A model generated the notes under the pieces. It worked only from the letters and a program-made list of their open reading frames with translations, did no database searches and was not told the origin of the DNA. A stretch of 64,000 nt of DNA from Lachnospiraceae bacterium (GTDB lineage: Bacteria > Bacillota > Clostridia > Lachnospirales > Lachnospiraceae). Below are positions 25,956-35,015 of this stretch, one piece after another. Within the stretch, counting starts at the first letter, position 1; the number at the start of each line of letters is the position of its first letter. The DNA is taken from assembly GCA_003862155.1 (NCBI GenBank), contig QOUV01000009.1:1-64000 (forward strand), read 5' to 3'. The position numbers and the translations under genes were made by a program.

Positions 25956-28805
25956 ATGAAGTTACCAGAGCTTAAAAAAATTTTCCGAAAGAAATACATC
26001 ATCAGGGTAGTAGCAGGTGCCCTTGTAGTTGGACTTGTAAGTACAAGTTCAGTTCAGTACACTGCTTTAGCTGATAAGGCAGCCACGACAGAGCAGACCA
26101 CAAACGACATAATAAGCACTGACGATGTAAAGGTATCGAACAAGGATATTGACAAGGACGAGACAGTTTACCTGATCTCAAAGGCAGACGGAACTGTTTC
26201 AGATACGATCGTAGCTTCTCACCTTGTAAATAAGGATGGTGCGGATAAGATCGAAGATGTCGCTGACCTTAAGAACATCAAGAACACAAACGGCAATGAG
26301 AAATTTACCCAGAACGGCACAGAAGTAACCTGGCAGGCAAATGGTAAGGATATTTACTATCAGGGCCATACGACAAAGGAAGCCCCGGTTTCTGTAAAAG
26401 TCACCTATACTCTCGATGACAAAGAGGTAAAGCCAAAAGACCTTGCAGGAAAGAGCGGTCATGTAAAGATTCACTACGAGTACACGAACAATTCGACCTA
26501 CACTGAAAATGTAAATGGTGAGAGTGTAACGACAGTAGTTCCGTTCGCTGCCATCACCGGAATGGTCTTAAACGATGATTTCACGAATATTAAGGTCACA
26601 AACGGCCGTGTAGTTCAGAATGGCACAAAGTCAGTAGTGATCGGCTACGCGCTTCCTGGACTTAAGGATTCACTCGAGAAAGCCGGAGGCAAATTTGACA
26701 AGGACGTCGAGCTTCCTGACTCACTCGATATCGAGGCAGATGTAAAGAATTTCGACCTTGAGACTCAGATGACAGCCATTGTAGATGCCTCAAATACTAT
26801 TACATCAAGCTCCAAGTCATCTAATACAATCTCAAATGATATTGATAAGCTCTCAGATGCAGGAGATCAGTTAAAGGATGGCTCAGAGCAGCTCGCAGAC
26901 GGCACCAGCCAGTTAAATGACGGCGCAAAGAAGCTTGCAGGTGGCGCAAAGAGTGCCAAAGACGGCAGCAGCAAACTCGCTTCAGGCACTAAACAGCTGA
27001 AGGACGGCCTCGGCACCCTGAATTCAAACATGGGAACATTCAAGAGCGGTGCCTCATCTCTTTCCAGTGGCTTAAACCAGTACACAGCGGGAGTTTCAAA
27101 GCTGAACGGCGGCATTGGAACACTTAGATCCGGACTCTCTCCACTCAGGAGCCAGCTTCCAGCTTTAAAGAAGATAAACTTTAACGACCTGGCAAACCAG
27201 CTTACTGCACTTTCAACTGGTGTAAGTCAGTTGAAGAGTGGTTCTGACCAGCTCCTCGCAGGATATAACGGCGATGGCACCGCAAAGAATCCTGGACTTG
27301 TAAAGAGCATGGATCAGCTGACAGCTGGCGCAAAGTCGGTATCTGACGGAGCTTCATCTGTATCTTCTGGCGCTTCAAGTTTATCTGATGGTGCCACGAA
27401 GGCATCGACTGGCGCCTCAAGTGTATCGAGTGGAGCATCGGATGTATCGAATGGTGCTGCAAATGTATCAAATGGAGCTTCGACACTTTCAGATTCAGCT
27501 TCAAAGCTGGCAGGTGGAGCCAAATCAGTATCTGATGGTGCTGCAAAGGTAGATGCCGGAATCGGTCAGCTTGAGACTCAGCTTTCAGGGCTTGGTACGC
27601 AGTTTGGCACAATATCGCAGGAACAGCTGACAGAGACAATAGACAAAAGCTTGAACACAAATCAAAGTCTTATATCTCTTCTAAAAAGTACAAAAATTTT
27701 AACAGACGATAAGATCACGCTTGCAAATATTGACGGTGTCGTTACAAAACTTACAGAAAATCAGACTCAAGTAATAGATGCTCTGGCAAAGGCAAATAGC
27801 AACGATACAGTAACAGCAACAGCTACTTACTATACAGCTCTTGATGTTCTGCATCGTGTACAATCAGCACGTGATGCACTCAATACAGCCGAACAGTCAC
27901 TTCAGGACATGCTGACAAATGAAACAACTCAGAAACAGCTGAAGGAACTTAAAGATGGATCTGCGCAGGTGGCAAATGGAGCTAAGCAGGTTTCTGAAGG
28001 ATCACAGCAGCTTGCAGCCGGATCAAAGCAGCTTGCAACTGGATCGAAGTCACTGGCTGATGGATCTAAGAATCTCGCAACTGGATCAAAGTCACTGGCC
28101 GATGGTTCAAAGACACTGGCAGATGGAGCTAAGCAGCTTGCCGACGGTTCAAGCACACTCGCTACAGGATCAAAGACCGAGAGCGACGGCATGACCCAGG
28201 CCAATGCTGGAGTTAAGCAGCTTGCCAATGGACACAAGCAGCTGTCCGATGGAATCAATGAGCTTTACACCTCGCTTAACAATTCCGGCATCAGCAAGCT
28301 CGATGTAAAGAAGTACTCATCACTTCCGACAGCGGCAGAGACTCTTATCGATGGTGTTGATCAGCTTTACAAGGGCGGCAATACTCTTGTGGCAAATAAC
28401 AGTAAGCTCACCGGAGGAGCTTCGAAGCTTTCAAGTGGTGCAGGTCAGATTTCAAGCGGTGTCAGCAGACTCTACAGCGGAGCCGGAACACTGTTCAACG
28501 GACAGAATACTCTGACGAGTGGACTTTCAACACTCTATGATGGCACGAACACTCTCGCTGACGGAGCCGAAAAGCTCACAAGCGGTGCAGATAAGCTTCA
28601 TGACGGAATCGTAAAGCTCGACAAGGAAGGCATTGAAAAACTTGTAAACTCTTACAACGGAGACATCAAACCTCTTGCAAATCAGCTTCGTGCAGCACTA
28701 GATGCCGGCGAGGACTACCAGAGCTTCTCAGGTCTTGCCGATGGCAAGCAGGGATCAGTTCAGTTCCTTTACAGAATGGATGGCATCTCAAAGGATGACG
28801 ACTGA
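25956..28805 (+). CDS. Surface protein with XXXLXXG heptad repeats, MMPL partner
   Basis: The 949-residue protein has a basic start and one hydrophobic segment (about residues 16-34, VVAGALVVGLVSTSSVQY), then a beta-rich domain to about 270. A long middle region consists of short repeats of the form LADGSKxLATGSK (about 300-540 and 665-900), as in the YhgE/Pip-like TIGR03057 repeat that forms long helical structures. A less repetitive insert lies at about 545-660. No C-terminal membrane segment or LPXTG is seen. Repeats of this type occur next to MMPL or YhgE genes in Firmicutes and may form an extracellular stalk. The operon ends at a strong terminator. Confidence 0.85.
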   Translation: MKLPELKKIFRKKYIIRVVAGALVVGLVSTSSVQYTALADKAATTEQTTNDIISTDDVKVSNKDIDKDETVYLISKADGTVSDTIVASHLVNKDGADKIEDVADLKNIKNTNGNEKFTQNGTEVTWQANGKDIYYQGHTTKEAPVSVKVTYTLDDKEVKPKDLAGKSGHVKIHYEYTNNSTYTENVNGESVTTVVPFAAITGMVLNDDFTNIKVTNGRVVQNGTKSVVIGYALPGLKDSLEKAGGKFDKDVELPDSLDIEADVKNFDLETQMTAIVDASNTITSSSKSSNTISNDIDKLSDAGDQLKDGSEQLADGTSQLNDGAKKLAGGAKSAKDGSSKLASGTKQLKDGLGTLNSNMGTFKSGASSLSSGLNQYTAGVSKLNGGIGTLRSGLSPLRSQLPALKKINFNDLANQLTALSTGVSQLKSGSDQLLAGYNGDGTAKNPGLVKSMDQLTAGAKSVSDGASSVSSGASSLSDGATKASTGASSVSSGASDVSNGAANVSNGASTLSDSASKLAGGAKSVSDGAAKVDAGIGQLETQLSGLGTQFGTISQEQLTETIDKSLNTNQSLISLLKSTKILTDDKITLANIDGVVTKLTENQTQVIDALAKANSNDTVTATATYYTALDVLHRVQSARDALNTAEQSLQDMLTNETTQKQLKELKDGSAQVANGAKQVSEGSQQLAAGSKQLATGSKSLADGSKNLATGSKSLADGSKTLADGAKQLADGSSTLATGSKTESDGMTQANAGVKQLANGHKQLSDGINELYTSLNNSGISKLDVKKYSSLPTAAETLIDGVDQLYKGGNTLVANNSKLTGGASKLSSGAGQISSGVSRLYSGAGTLFNGQNTLTSGLSTLYDGTNTLADGAEKLTSGADKLHDGIVKLDKEGIEKLVNSYNGDIKPLANQLRAALDAGEDYQSFSGLADGKQGSVQFLYRMDGISKDDD

Positions 28806-28886
28806 TCTCGGATGCATAGCATCTTGAAAATGAGAACGCTATGGACTAAAAAATAGCTGATTGATTAACGATCAGATGTATGCTAA

Positions 28887-28924
28887 AATACCCCCGGCAG
28901 GTAAATCTGCCGGGGGTATTTTTA
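28887..28924 (+). terminator. Rho-independent terminator of the MMPL operon
   Basis: ATACCCCCGGCAG and CTGCCGGGGGTAT form a perfect 13-bp stem with a 6-base loop, followed by TTTTTA. It lies about 80 bases after the surface protein gene and 57 bases before hisA. Confidence 0.93.
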
Positions 28925-28980
28925 AAATGGCAAAGGGCTTCGACTGCCATTTACATTAAAAAAGCCAGAGGTACTTTATT

Positions 28981-29760
28981 ATGAGATTCAGACCGTGTAT
29001 CGATATCCACGATGGACAGGTTAAGCAGATTGTAGGCTCAAGCCTCGATGACAGGAGTGACAGCGCAAAGGAAAACTTTGTCTCGGCTCACGATGCAGGA
29101 TATTTTGCTTCGATGTATCGGGAAAAGGACCTGCCGGGTGGGCACGTCATAATGCTTAATGCCCGCGGGACCGACGAGTATGAGGCCTCGAAGAGACAGG
29201 CCATGCTCGCTCTTGAAGCCTATCCGGGCGGGCTTATGGTTGGCGGCGGATTAAATGACGAAAATGTAGGAGAATTTCTGGATGCGGGCGCGAGTCACGG
29301 CATTTTTACAAGCTTTATATTTTCGGATGGACAGATCCAGATGGACCGTCTGAGAAGGCTTGTGAGATCGGCCGGAAGAGAGCATATCGTCTTAGACCTC
29401 TCGTGCAAAAAGAGGGACGGCGATTACTACGTCGTAACCGACCGCTGGCAGAAATTTACGGACCAGAAGCTTTCTTTGGACCTGCTCAGATACTTAGAGG
29501 ACAGCTGCGACGAGTACCTGATACACGCTGCCGATGTCGAGGGAAAGAAGGCCGGCGCCGATGAGCAGCTTCTTAGTGTGCTCGCAGATTACGACGGACT
29601 GCCGGTGACTTACGCAGGAGGAGTCGGAAGCTACGACGACCTGCGTGAGATAAAAAAACTCACGGATGGCAGGATAGATGTGACGATCGGGAGCGCGCTC
29701 GATATTTTTGGCGGCACACTTGAACTGGAGCAGATTTTAAGTATAATAGAAAAGGGCTAA
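28981..29760 (+). CDS. hisA: ProFAR isomerase, eukaryotic (HIS6) type
   Basis: This 259-residue TIM-barrel enzyme catalyses the fourth step of histidine synthesis, the Amadori isomerisation of ProFAR to PRFAR. It resembles yeast HIS6 (TIGR02129) rather than the usual bacterial HisA: CIDIHDGQVKQIVGSSL at the start, HVIMLN, VLDLSCKKRDGDYYVV, EYLIHAADVEGKK and SALDIFGGTLEL at the end. The two catalytic Asp are probably in CIDIH and AADVEG. It stands alone from other his genes, ahead of dapF (11 bases), which suggests it joined the locus separately. Confidence 0.9.
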   Translation: MRFRPCIDIHDGQVKQIVGSSLDDRSDSAKENFVSAHDAGYFASMYREKDLPGGHVIMLNARGTDEYEASKRQAMLALEAYPGGLMVGGGLNDENVGEFLDAGASHGIFTSFIFSDGQIQMDRLRRLVRSAGREHIVLDLSCKKRDGDYYVVTDRWQKFTDQKLSLDLLRYLEDSCDEYLIHAADVEGKKAGADEQLLSVLADYDGLPVTYAGGVGSYDDLREIKKLTDGRIDVTIGSALDIFGGTLELEQILSIIEKG

Positions 29761-29771
29761 GGAGGATTTTT

Positions 29772-30665
29772 ATGACATCGATAGATTTTACGAAAATGCA
29801 TGGCTGCGGTAATGACTATGTCTATGTCGACTGCACGAAGGATGTTATAGAGGATGGTTCTTCTATCGCCAGATTCGTCAGCGACAGGCATTTTGGCATC
29901 GGTTCGGACGGACTGATCCTTATAAAAAAGTCCGACGTGGCCGATTTTCTGATGGATATGTACAACGCCGACGGCTCGAAAGGTGAGATGTGCGGAAACG
30001 GTATCCGATGCGTAGCGAAGTTCGTATATGACAATGGACTTACGGATAAGACGACTATCACTGTTGAGACTCTTGCCGGAGTAAAGACCTTAGAGCTTAC
30101 CGTAAAGGAGGGAAAGGTTGCTGAAGTCCTTGTAAATATGGGCTCTCCAGACCTTATCGCATCGCATGTTCCGGTCACATTCCCGAAAGAGAAGATGATA
30201 AACGAACCTATGGAGGTCGATGGTAATATTTACCGTGTGACCTGTGTTTCGATGGGAAATCCGCACTGCGTCATTTTTACAGATGAGGACAACAGGACAC
30301 TCGATCTGCCACATATCGGACCTATTTTCGAGAATCATTCGACCTTCCCGAAGAGGACGAATACCGAATTCGCGAATATCCTCGACAGGAAGAATATCCG
30401 GATGAGAGTCTGGGAGAGAGGCAGCGGTGAGACGCTTGCCTGCGGAACAGGCGCCTGTGCTACGACTGTAGCAGCAGTTGTAAATGGACTGACTGACGAG
30501 GAAGTCACGATGCACCTTCTTGGAGGTGACCTGACAGTCAGATACGACAGGGCCAATGATACAGTCTGGCTCAAGGGACCTGCGACTACTGTATTTACAG
30601 GACATATAGATATTCCGGATTCGTTTGAGAAGGACGATGTGAAGATCTACGAACCGGGTAAATGA
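29772..30665 (+). CDS. dapF: Diaminopimelate epimerase
   Basis: The 297-residue cofactor-independent racemase converts LL-diaminopimelate to the meso form for lysine and cell-wall synthesis. Two catalytic cysteines are seen: Cys74 in MCGNGIRC and Cys224 in TLACGTGAC. MHGCGNDYVYVD at the N terminus and GIGSDGLILI are also family marks. GGAGG precedes the ATG. The next gene, dapL, supplies its LL-substrate, so the two form a short pathway block. Confidence 0.96.
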   Translation: MTSIDFTKMHGCGNDYVYVDCTKDVIEDGSSIARFVSDRHFGIGSDGLILIKKSDVADFLMDMYNADGSKGEMCGNGIRCVAKFVYDNGLTDKTTITVETLAGVKTLELTVKEGKVAEVLVNMGSPDLIASHVPVTFPKEKMINEPMEVDGNIYRVTCVSMGNPHCVIFTDEDNRTLDLPHIGPIFENHSTFPKRTNTEFANILDRKNIRMRVWERGSGETLACGTGACATTVAAVVNGLTDEEVTMHLLGGDLTVRYDRANDTVWLKGPATTVFTGHIDIPDSFEKDDVKIYEPGK

Positions 30666-30723
30666 TTTTTTCTAAACATATATGGACCAGGTAAATTTTT
30701 TTCAAATAGATAAGGAGAAACAG

Positions 30724-31938
30724 ATGTATCAGGTTAACACGAATTATCTGAAGTTACCGGGAAGCTACTTGTTTTCGACTATTGCGAAGAAGGTAGCAGC
30801 TTTTCAGGAAAAGAATCCTGACAAGGAGATCATCAGGCTCGGAATCGGAGACGTAACCCAGCCTCTTCCAAAGGTCGTTATCGATGCCCTTCACAAGGCT
30901 GTCGATGAGCAGGCTGATGCGAAGACATTCAAGGGCTATTCACCGGATCTCGGCTATCAGTTCCTTAGAGACGCCATCGCAAAGCACGATTTCAAGGACA
31001 GAGGATGCGACATCGCATCTGATGAGATTTTCGTATCTGACGGCGCGAAGAGCGATTCAGGAAATATCCAGGAACTTTTCTCAGAGGACAATGTGATCGC
31101 TGTGACGGATCCTGTCTACCCTGTATATGTAGATTCAAATGTAATGGCCGGACGCTGCGGAAACTACGATCCGAATACCGGTATGTGGGACAGGGTGGTT
31201 TATATGCCTTCTACCGCCGAGAACGGATTTGTGCCGGAGCTTCCTGAGAAGACACCTGATATCATCTACCTCTGCCTTCCGAATAACCCGACAGGAACTA
31301 CTCTTAAGAAAGCAGAGCTCCAGAAGTGGGTTGACTACGCAAATCAGAAGGGCTCTATCATTATTTTCGATGCAGCCTATGAGCACTACATTTCATCACC
31401 AGACGTTCCTCACTCGATCTACGAGTGCGAGGGAGCAAAGAACTGCTGCATAGAGATCAGATCGTTCTCGAAGACAGCCGGATTTACCGGACTTCGTCTC
31501 GGATACACTGTAGTTCCGAAGAGCCTGAAGTCGGGAGACGCTTCTCTTCACGACATGTGGGCCCGCCGTCACGGAACAAAGTTCAACGGAGCGCCTTACA
31601 TCGTACAGCGAGCTGGTGAGGCTATCTTCTCAGAGGAAGGCCAGAAGGAGATAGATGAGCTCGTCGGCTACTATATGGAGAACGCACGTATTATCCGCGA
31701 GGGACTTTCATCCGCTGGCTTTACCTGCTTCGGCGGCAAGGATGCTCCTTACATCTGGATGAAGACACCTGACAATATGTCAAGCTGGGAATTCTTCGAC
31801 TACCTGCTTGAGAAGATAAATGTCGTAGGTACACCGGGAAGCGGTTTCGGTCCTTCAGGAGAAGGCTACTTCAGACTGACAGCTTTCGGCACTCACGAGA
31901 ATACAAAGAAGGCAATCGAGAGATTCAAGACTCTCTGA
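30724..31938 (+). CDS. dapL: LL-diaminopimelate aminotransferase
   Basis: This 404-residue fold-type I PLP enzyme turns tetrahydrodipicolinate and glutamate directly into LL-diaminopimelate, bypassing the succinyl or acetyl routes. The PLP Lys is in SFSKTAGFTGLRLGY. CLPNNPTGTTL and FDAAYEHYI carry the cofactor-binding Asn, Asp and Tyr. MYQVNTNYLKLPGSYLFSTI matches the family N terminus, and ATAAGGAG before the ATG at 30724 fixes the start over an upstream in-frame ATG at 30682. The gene ends at a strong terminator shared with the convergent phosphoesterase. Confidence 0.95.
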   Translation: MYQVNTNYLKLPGSYLFSTIAKKVAAFQEKNPDKEIIRLGIGDVTQPLPKVVIDALHKAVDEQADAKTFKGYSPDLGYQFLRDAIAKHDFKDRGCDIASDEIFVSDGAKSDSGNIQELFSEDNVIAVTDPVYPVYVDSNVMAGRCGNYDPNTGMWDRVVYMPSTAENGFVPELPEKTPDIIYLCLPNNPTGTTLKKAELQKWVDYANQKGSIIIFDAAYEHYISSPDVPHSIYECEGAKNCCIEIRSFSKTAGFTGLRLGYTVVPKSLKSGDASLHDMWARRHGTKFNGAPYIVQRAGEAIFSEEGQKEIDELVGYYMENARIIREGLSSAGFTCFGGKDAPYIWMKTPDNMSSWEFFDYLLEKINVVGTPGSGFGPSGEGYFRLTAFGTHENTKKAIERFKTL

Positions 31939-31949
31939 CAGACAAAAAG

Positions 31950-31982
31950 GTCCGCTGCAGTTTCTGCAGCGGGCTCTTTTTT
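31950..31982. terminator. Terminator between dapL and the phosphoesterase gene
   Basis: CCGCTGCAG and CTGCAGCGG form a 9-bp stem with a short TTT loop, followed by GCTCTTTTTT. It ends dapL and touches the stop codon of the convergent gene at 31981. Confidence 0.9.
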
Positions 31983-32727
31983 ATTTCAATACTTTTATCG
32001 GTTTAAAATTCAGATAGTCGCCGGATACGAGAGAGTACTTCACACCGTGATGCATTCCATGGATGCTGTCGTGAAAACGCTCTCTGCCGTGGCTGTGCGA
32101 GTAGATGACCTGCTCGACCCCGAGCTCCTCGGCGATACGGGTAAAGGTCGAGTCGGTCTCTAAGATCGAAGTAGGCGGATAGTGGAGAAAGATGATAAAT
32201 TTCTTGAAGCCGGCTTCCTTTGCGGCATTGATTCCTGTCACAAGCCGGCTCCTCTCGCGCTCTATGAGCTCCTTCGAGTGCTCAAAGGCGTCTCTGTCAT
32301 AGCCTGTGATCATATTTGTCCTGGTATCGACATAGAAAGGTCCCTCGAAACAGAATCCCTTGGTGCCAACCAGGGCATAGTCTTTGTAAGTGTAAAAATT
32401 ATTCTGAAGGAAATAAAGCCTCCCTTTGAAGATATCGTTAAGCTTTTTAGTCTGATTAGCCTTCCAGAAGTGGTCGTGGTTTCCGCGCAGCAGGATCTTC
32501 CTGCCTGGAAACGCTGCGATAAATTCCAGATCGCGCTGAGACTGCACGAGGTTGTTTCCCCATGAGTGGTCGCCGGTAAGCACCAGCGTGTCGTCTGGTT
32601 TTACAAGTTTTTCTATATTTTTCTTAGCCTTCCACTCGTGATCTTTCCAGATTTTTCCAAAGCGCTCCTGCGACTTTTCCGGATTCGAAAAGGAAAGGTG
32701 AAGGTCGCCCAATGCGTAAAGTGCCAT
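31981..32727 (-). CDS. Calcineurin-like metallophosphoesterase
   Basis: This 248-residue protein shows the complete two-metal phosphoesterase set: GDLHLS, GDHSWG, LRGNHDHFW, a His in FLHYPP and HSHGRE. It probably hydrolyses a phosphomono- or diester in the cytoplasm; the substrate cannot be told. No signal peptide or membrane segment is present. AGAGG lies 6 bases before the ATG. It converges with dapL and is divergent from the GNAT gene. Confidence 0.88.
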   Translation of the reverse strand: MALYALGDLHLSFSNPEKSQERFGKIWKDHEWKAKKNIEKLVKPDDTLVLTGDHSWGNNLVQSQRDLEFIAAFPGRKILLRGNHDHFWKANQTKKLNDIFKGRLYFLQNNFYTYKDYALVGTKGFCFEGPFYVDTRTNMITGYDRDAFEHSKELIERERSRLVTGINAAKEAGFKKFIIFLHYPPTSILETDSTFTRIAEELGVEQVIYSHSHGRERFHDSIHGMHHGVKYSLVSGDYLNFKPIKVLK

Positions 32728-32799
32728 ATTGTGCCTCTTGTCTTTCGGTTTGCTTCTAATTATAATAAAGATGTTGACAAAATCAAGAGAAAGGAATGA

Positions 32800-33591
32800 A
32801 TGGGACAGGTCAGATTTTTTCTAAAAAATAAAACGGCAGAGGACGAGGCTTTCCTTAAAAACAATGCGCTCTCGCCCGATATCGCACACGATGTCGCAGT
32901 CTGTGATTCGGCAGAGGATGCCGAAGAACTTAAGAAAAAGCAAGTGGCGGTGATCTGCTATGAGAGAAATGAAAAGCTCTCCGGGAGATACATCATAGAC
33001 TCGCTTTCGGCGCTCGATGATGAATTCATTAAAAAAGTGCACGACGCCTTTTACAGGGTGCCGAGGGTGATCTTAGAGACAGAGCGCACGATAATAAGGC
33101 AGTGCGATCCTGAAAGAGATGTCCTGCCGATGACTAAGCTCTACTCGAAGCCCCATGTGACGGATTATATCGAAAACCTCTACCCGCTCGCGCAGGAGAC
33201 AGTCTACCAGAGAGAGTACTTCGACAATATCTATGACCTGTATGATTTTGGCATGTGGAATGTCTTTTTAAAAAGCACGGGAAAGCTAATAGGAAGGTGC
33301 GGACTCGAGTACATGGACCCGCCGGCAGAGCTTTTTTATACGACTGACCCGACACTTGAGCTGTCGCGGACAGAAGATCCGTGGCTTGAGCTCGGCTATG
33401 TCATTGATCCGGGTCTGTGGCATACGGGCCTTGGATTTGAGACGACATCTGCAGTGATGTCTCTTGCGATACAAAAAGGCCACAGCCACTTTTTCGCAGA
33501 GATCGATCCGAAAAATATCTCATCAAAAGGACTTGTGAAAAAGCTTGGCTTCAGGAAGACCAAGCCGGATCTCTGGGTGCGTATCATTTAA
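32800..33591 (+). CDS. GNAT-family N-acetyltransferase with N-terminal extension
   Basis: The last 175 residues of this 263-residue protein are a GNAT domain of the RimJ/RimL type: LETERTIIRQCDPERDVLPM, then VFLKSTGKLIGRCGLEYM, LELGYVIDPGLWHTGLGFET (the acetyl-CoA loop) and FFAEIDPKNISSKGLVKKLGF at the end. The first 85 residues are an unassigned domain with ALSPDIAHDVAVCDSAEDA. The acceptor is unknown; the family acetylates protein N termini, antibiotics and metabolites. An AAGGA site overlaps the start region. Confidence 0.85.
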   Translation: MGQVRFFLKNKTAEDEAFLKNNALSPDIAHDVAVCDSAEDAEELKKKQVAVICYERNEKLSGRYIIDSLSALDDEFIKKVHDAFYRVPRVILETERTIIRQCDPERDVLPMTKLYSKPHVTDYIENLYPLAQETVYQREYFDNIYDLYDFGMWNVFLKSTGKLIGRCGLEYMDPPAELFYTTDPTLELSRTEDPWLELGYVIDPGLWHTGLGFETTSAVMSLAIQKGHSHFFAEIDPKNISSKGLVKKLGFRKTKPDLWVRII

Positions 33592-33596
33592 TTGGA

Positions 33597-33875
33597 TCAG
33601 GATTCTTTCATCTCAGATGATTTTTCGGAAATCCATTTTGCGATTTCGTCAAGTGCCTCCTCTTTGAATTCAAAGTTCACAGAGGACATTTTTTCTTCAG
33701 GGGTCTTGTCGAAAGAGAACGGCCCTGGCCAGATGGTCACTTTCATGACTTTCTTTTTCGCGTCATCCTCCCCCTCTTCAGACTTTTCAATGCGATACCT
33801 CAATGGCCCGTCACTTCCGAGATACGGGCTTTTTTCGTAGAAACTCAGGTGCAGCAGGTCTTTTCTTTGAACCAT
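33597..33875 (-). CDS. Conserved hypothetical protein, 92 aa
   Basis: A GGAGG site five bases before the ATG supports expression. The protein opens MVQRKDLLHLSFYEKSPYLG, has a strongly charged middle (EEGEDDAKKKVMKVTIWPGP) and an amphipathic C-terminal helix. No known domain is recognised. I recall similar small proteins in Lachnospiraceae. It converges with the GNAT gene and is divergent from the phospholipase-like gene. Soluble, with no signal peptide. Confidence 0.7.
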   Translation of the reverse strand: MVQRKDLLHLSFYEKSPYLGSDGPLRYRIEKSEEGEDDAKKKVMKVTIWPGPFSFDKTPEEKMSSVNFEFKEEALDEIAKWISEKSSEMKES

Positions 33876-33972
33876 ATTTCCTCCATAAGAAAAACAGACT
33901 GCCCCTTTTTACTCCGGGGCGTTTGTGGTAAAATAAATAGCGCAACTAAATGATATACGAAAAGAGACATGT

Positions 33973-35001
33973 ATGCAAAGGTTTTTCAGAGAAAACAGGG
34001 ACAGACTGATCTCGGCTCTGGTTGTTTTTGTAATGCTTATTGTCTGCTTTGCAAATTCGGGCAGCGGACAGATCGAAGATGCTGTGACCGACTCGAAGCA
34101 ATACAAACCGACTACGGAGTGGATGCAGGAGATAGACGACGACACGCCGATTTCATCTATTTCTATTCCGGGCACTCACGACAGCGCCGCAGAGCATATT
34201 TTCCCGGGATATTTTTTACAGACACAGAGTATGTCGATAGCCGACCAGCTGACGAATGGCTTCAGGTATCTTGATATCAGACTCGAAGTCGAGTCCGGAA
34301 AGAACGGAGATTTCCTGGGCTTCGTGCACAATTTTGGAAAGTGCCGCAGGTCGGGCAGCATTTTTTCAAAGCAGCTAAGATTTGAAGAGATCGTAGATCA
34401 GATCTATGCGTTTTTGAAAGCGCATCCGTCCGAGACGGTGCTGTTTGCCGTAAAGGATGAGAACAAGAGCGACAACGCCAGGGAGTTCGAGAGTCTGCTT
34501 TTTAAGGAGATCAATCAGCACAGAGACAACTGGTATATTTACGATTCTATACCGAAGCTTTCGAAAGTCAGGGGCAGGATCGTACTGATCCGAAGATTTT
34601 CAGATGCCCTGGACTATGGCAGCGCCGGGCTCAATTTCAACTGGAACGACCAGGGCTCTAAGATAAGCGTCGATCTTCCGTATGTGATGTATTCCTTAAA
34701 TGGCATGGATAAGCTCTGGGTTCAGGACAGGTACAGGTTCAATGTAGGGCAGAAGAGGGATGCGTTCCTCGACATGCTGCGAAACGTTGCGGCCGATGAC
34801 CACACCTTCGCGCTGAACTATCTCTCGACTGCGGGAGACGGTGCGGCGGGGCACCCGCAGGGATATGCCGATATTTTAAATAATATACTGCTGTCCACGC
34901 GTCTGGCATCCCAGACCAGCTACGGCACCATTGTCGTAGACTTCGGAACGAGGCGCATCGCACAGCACATTTATATGTCAAATTTCATGCAGGAATCATA
35001 G
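33973..35001 (+). CDS. PI-PLC X-domain phosphodiesterase, membrane-anchored
   Basis: The 342-residue protein has an N-terminal membrane segment (about residues 13-28, ISALVVFVMLIVCFA) and then a phosphatidylinositol-specific phospholipase C X domain. The first catalytic His is in SIPGTHDSAAEH and the second in GFVHNFGKC; RYLDIRLE carries the Asp/Arg of the active site. KAHPSETVLFAVKDEN and the late WNDQGSK follow family order. It would cleave phosphatidylinositol or glycosyl-PI at the outer surface. Whether the substrate is host lipid or self lipid is not shown. The gene is followed by a DUF1653 gene. Confidence 0.88.
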   Translation: MQRFFRENRDRLISALVVFVMLIVCFANSGSGQIEDAVTDSKQYKPTTEWMQEIDDDTPISSISIPGTHDSAAEHIFPGYFLQTQSMSIADQLTNGFRYLDIRLEVESGKNGDFLGFVHNFGKCRRSGSIFSKQLRFEEIVDQIYAFLKAHPSETVLFAVKDENKSDNAREFESLLFKEINQHRDNWYIYDSIPKLSKVRGRIVLIRRFSDALDYGSAGLNFNWNDQGSKISVDLPYVMYSLNGMDKLWVQDRYRFNVGQKRDAFLDMLRNVAADDHTFALNYLSTAGDGAAGHPQGYADILNNILLSTRLASQTSYGTIVVDFGTRRIAQHIYMSNFMQES

Positions 35002-35015
35002 ATAGAAGGATTTAT

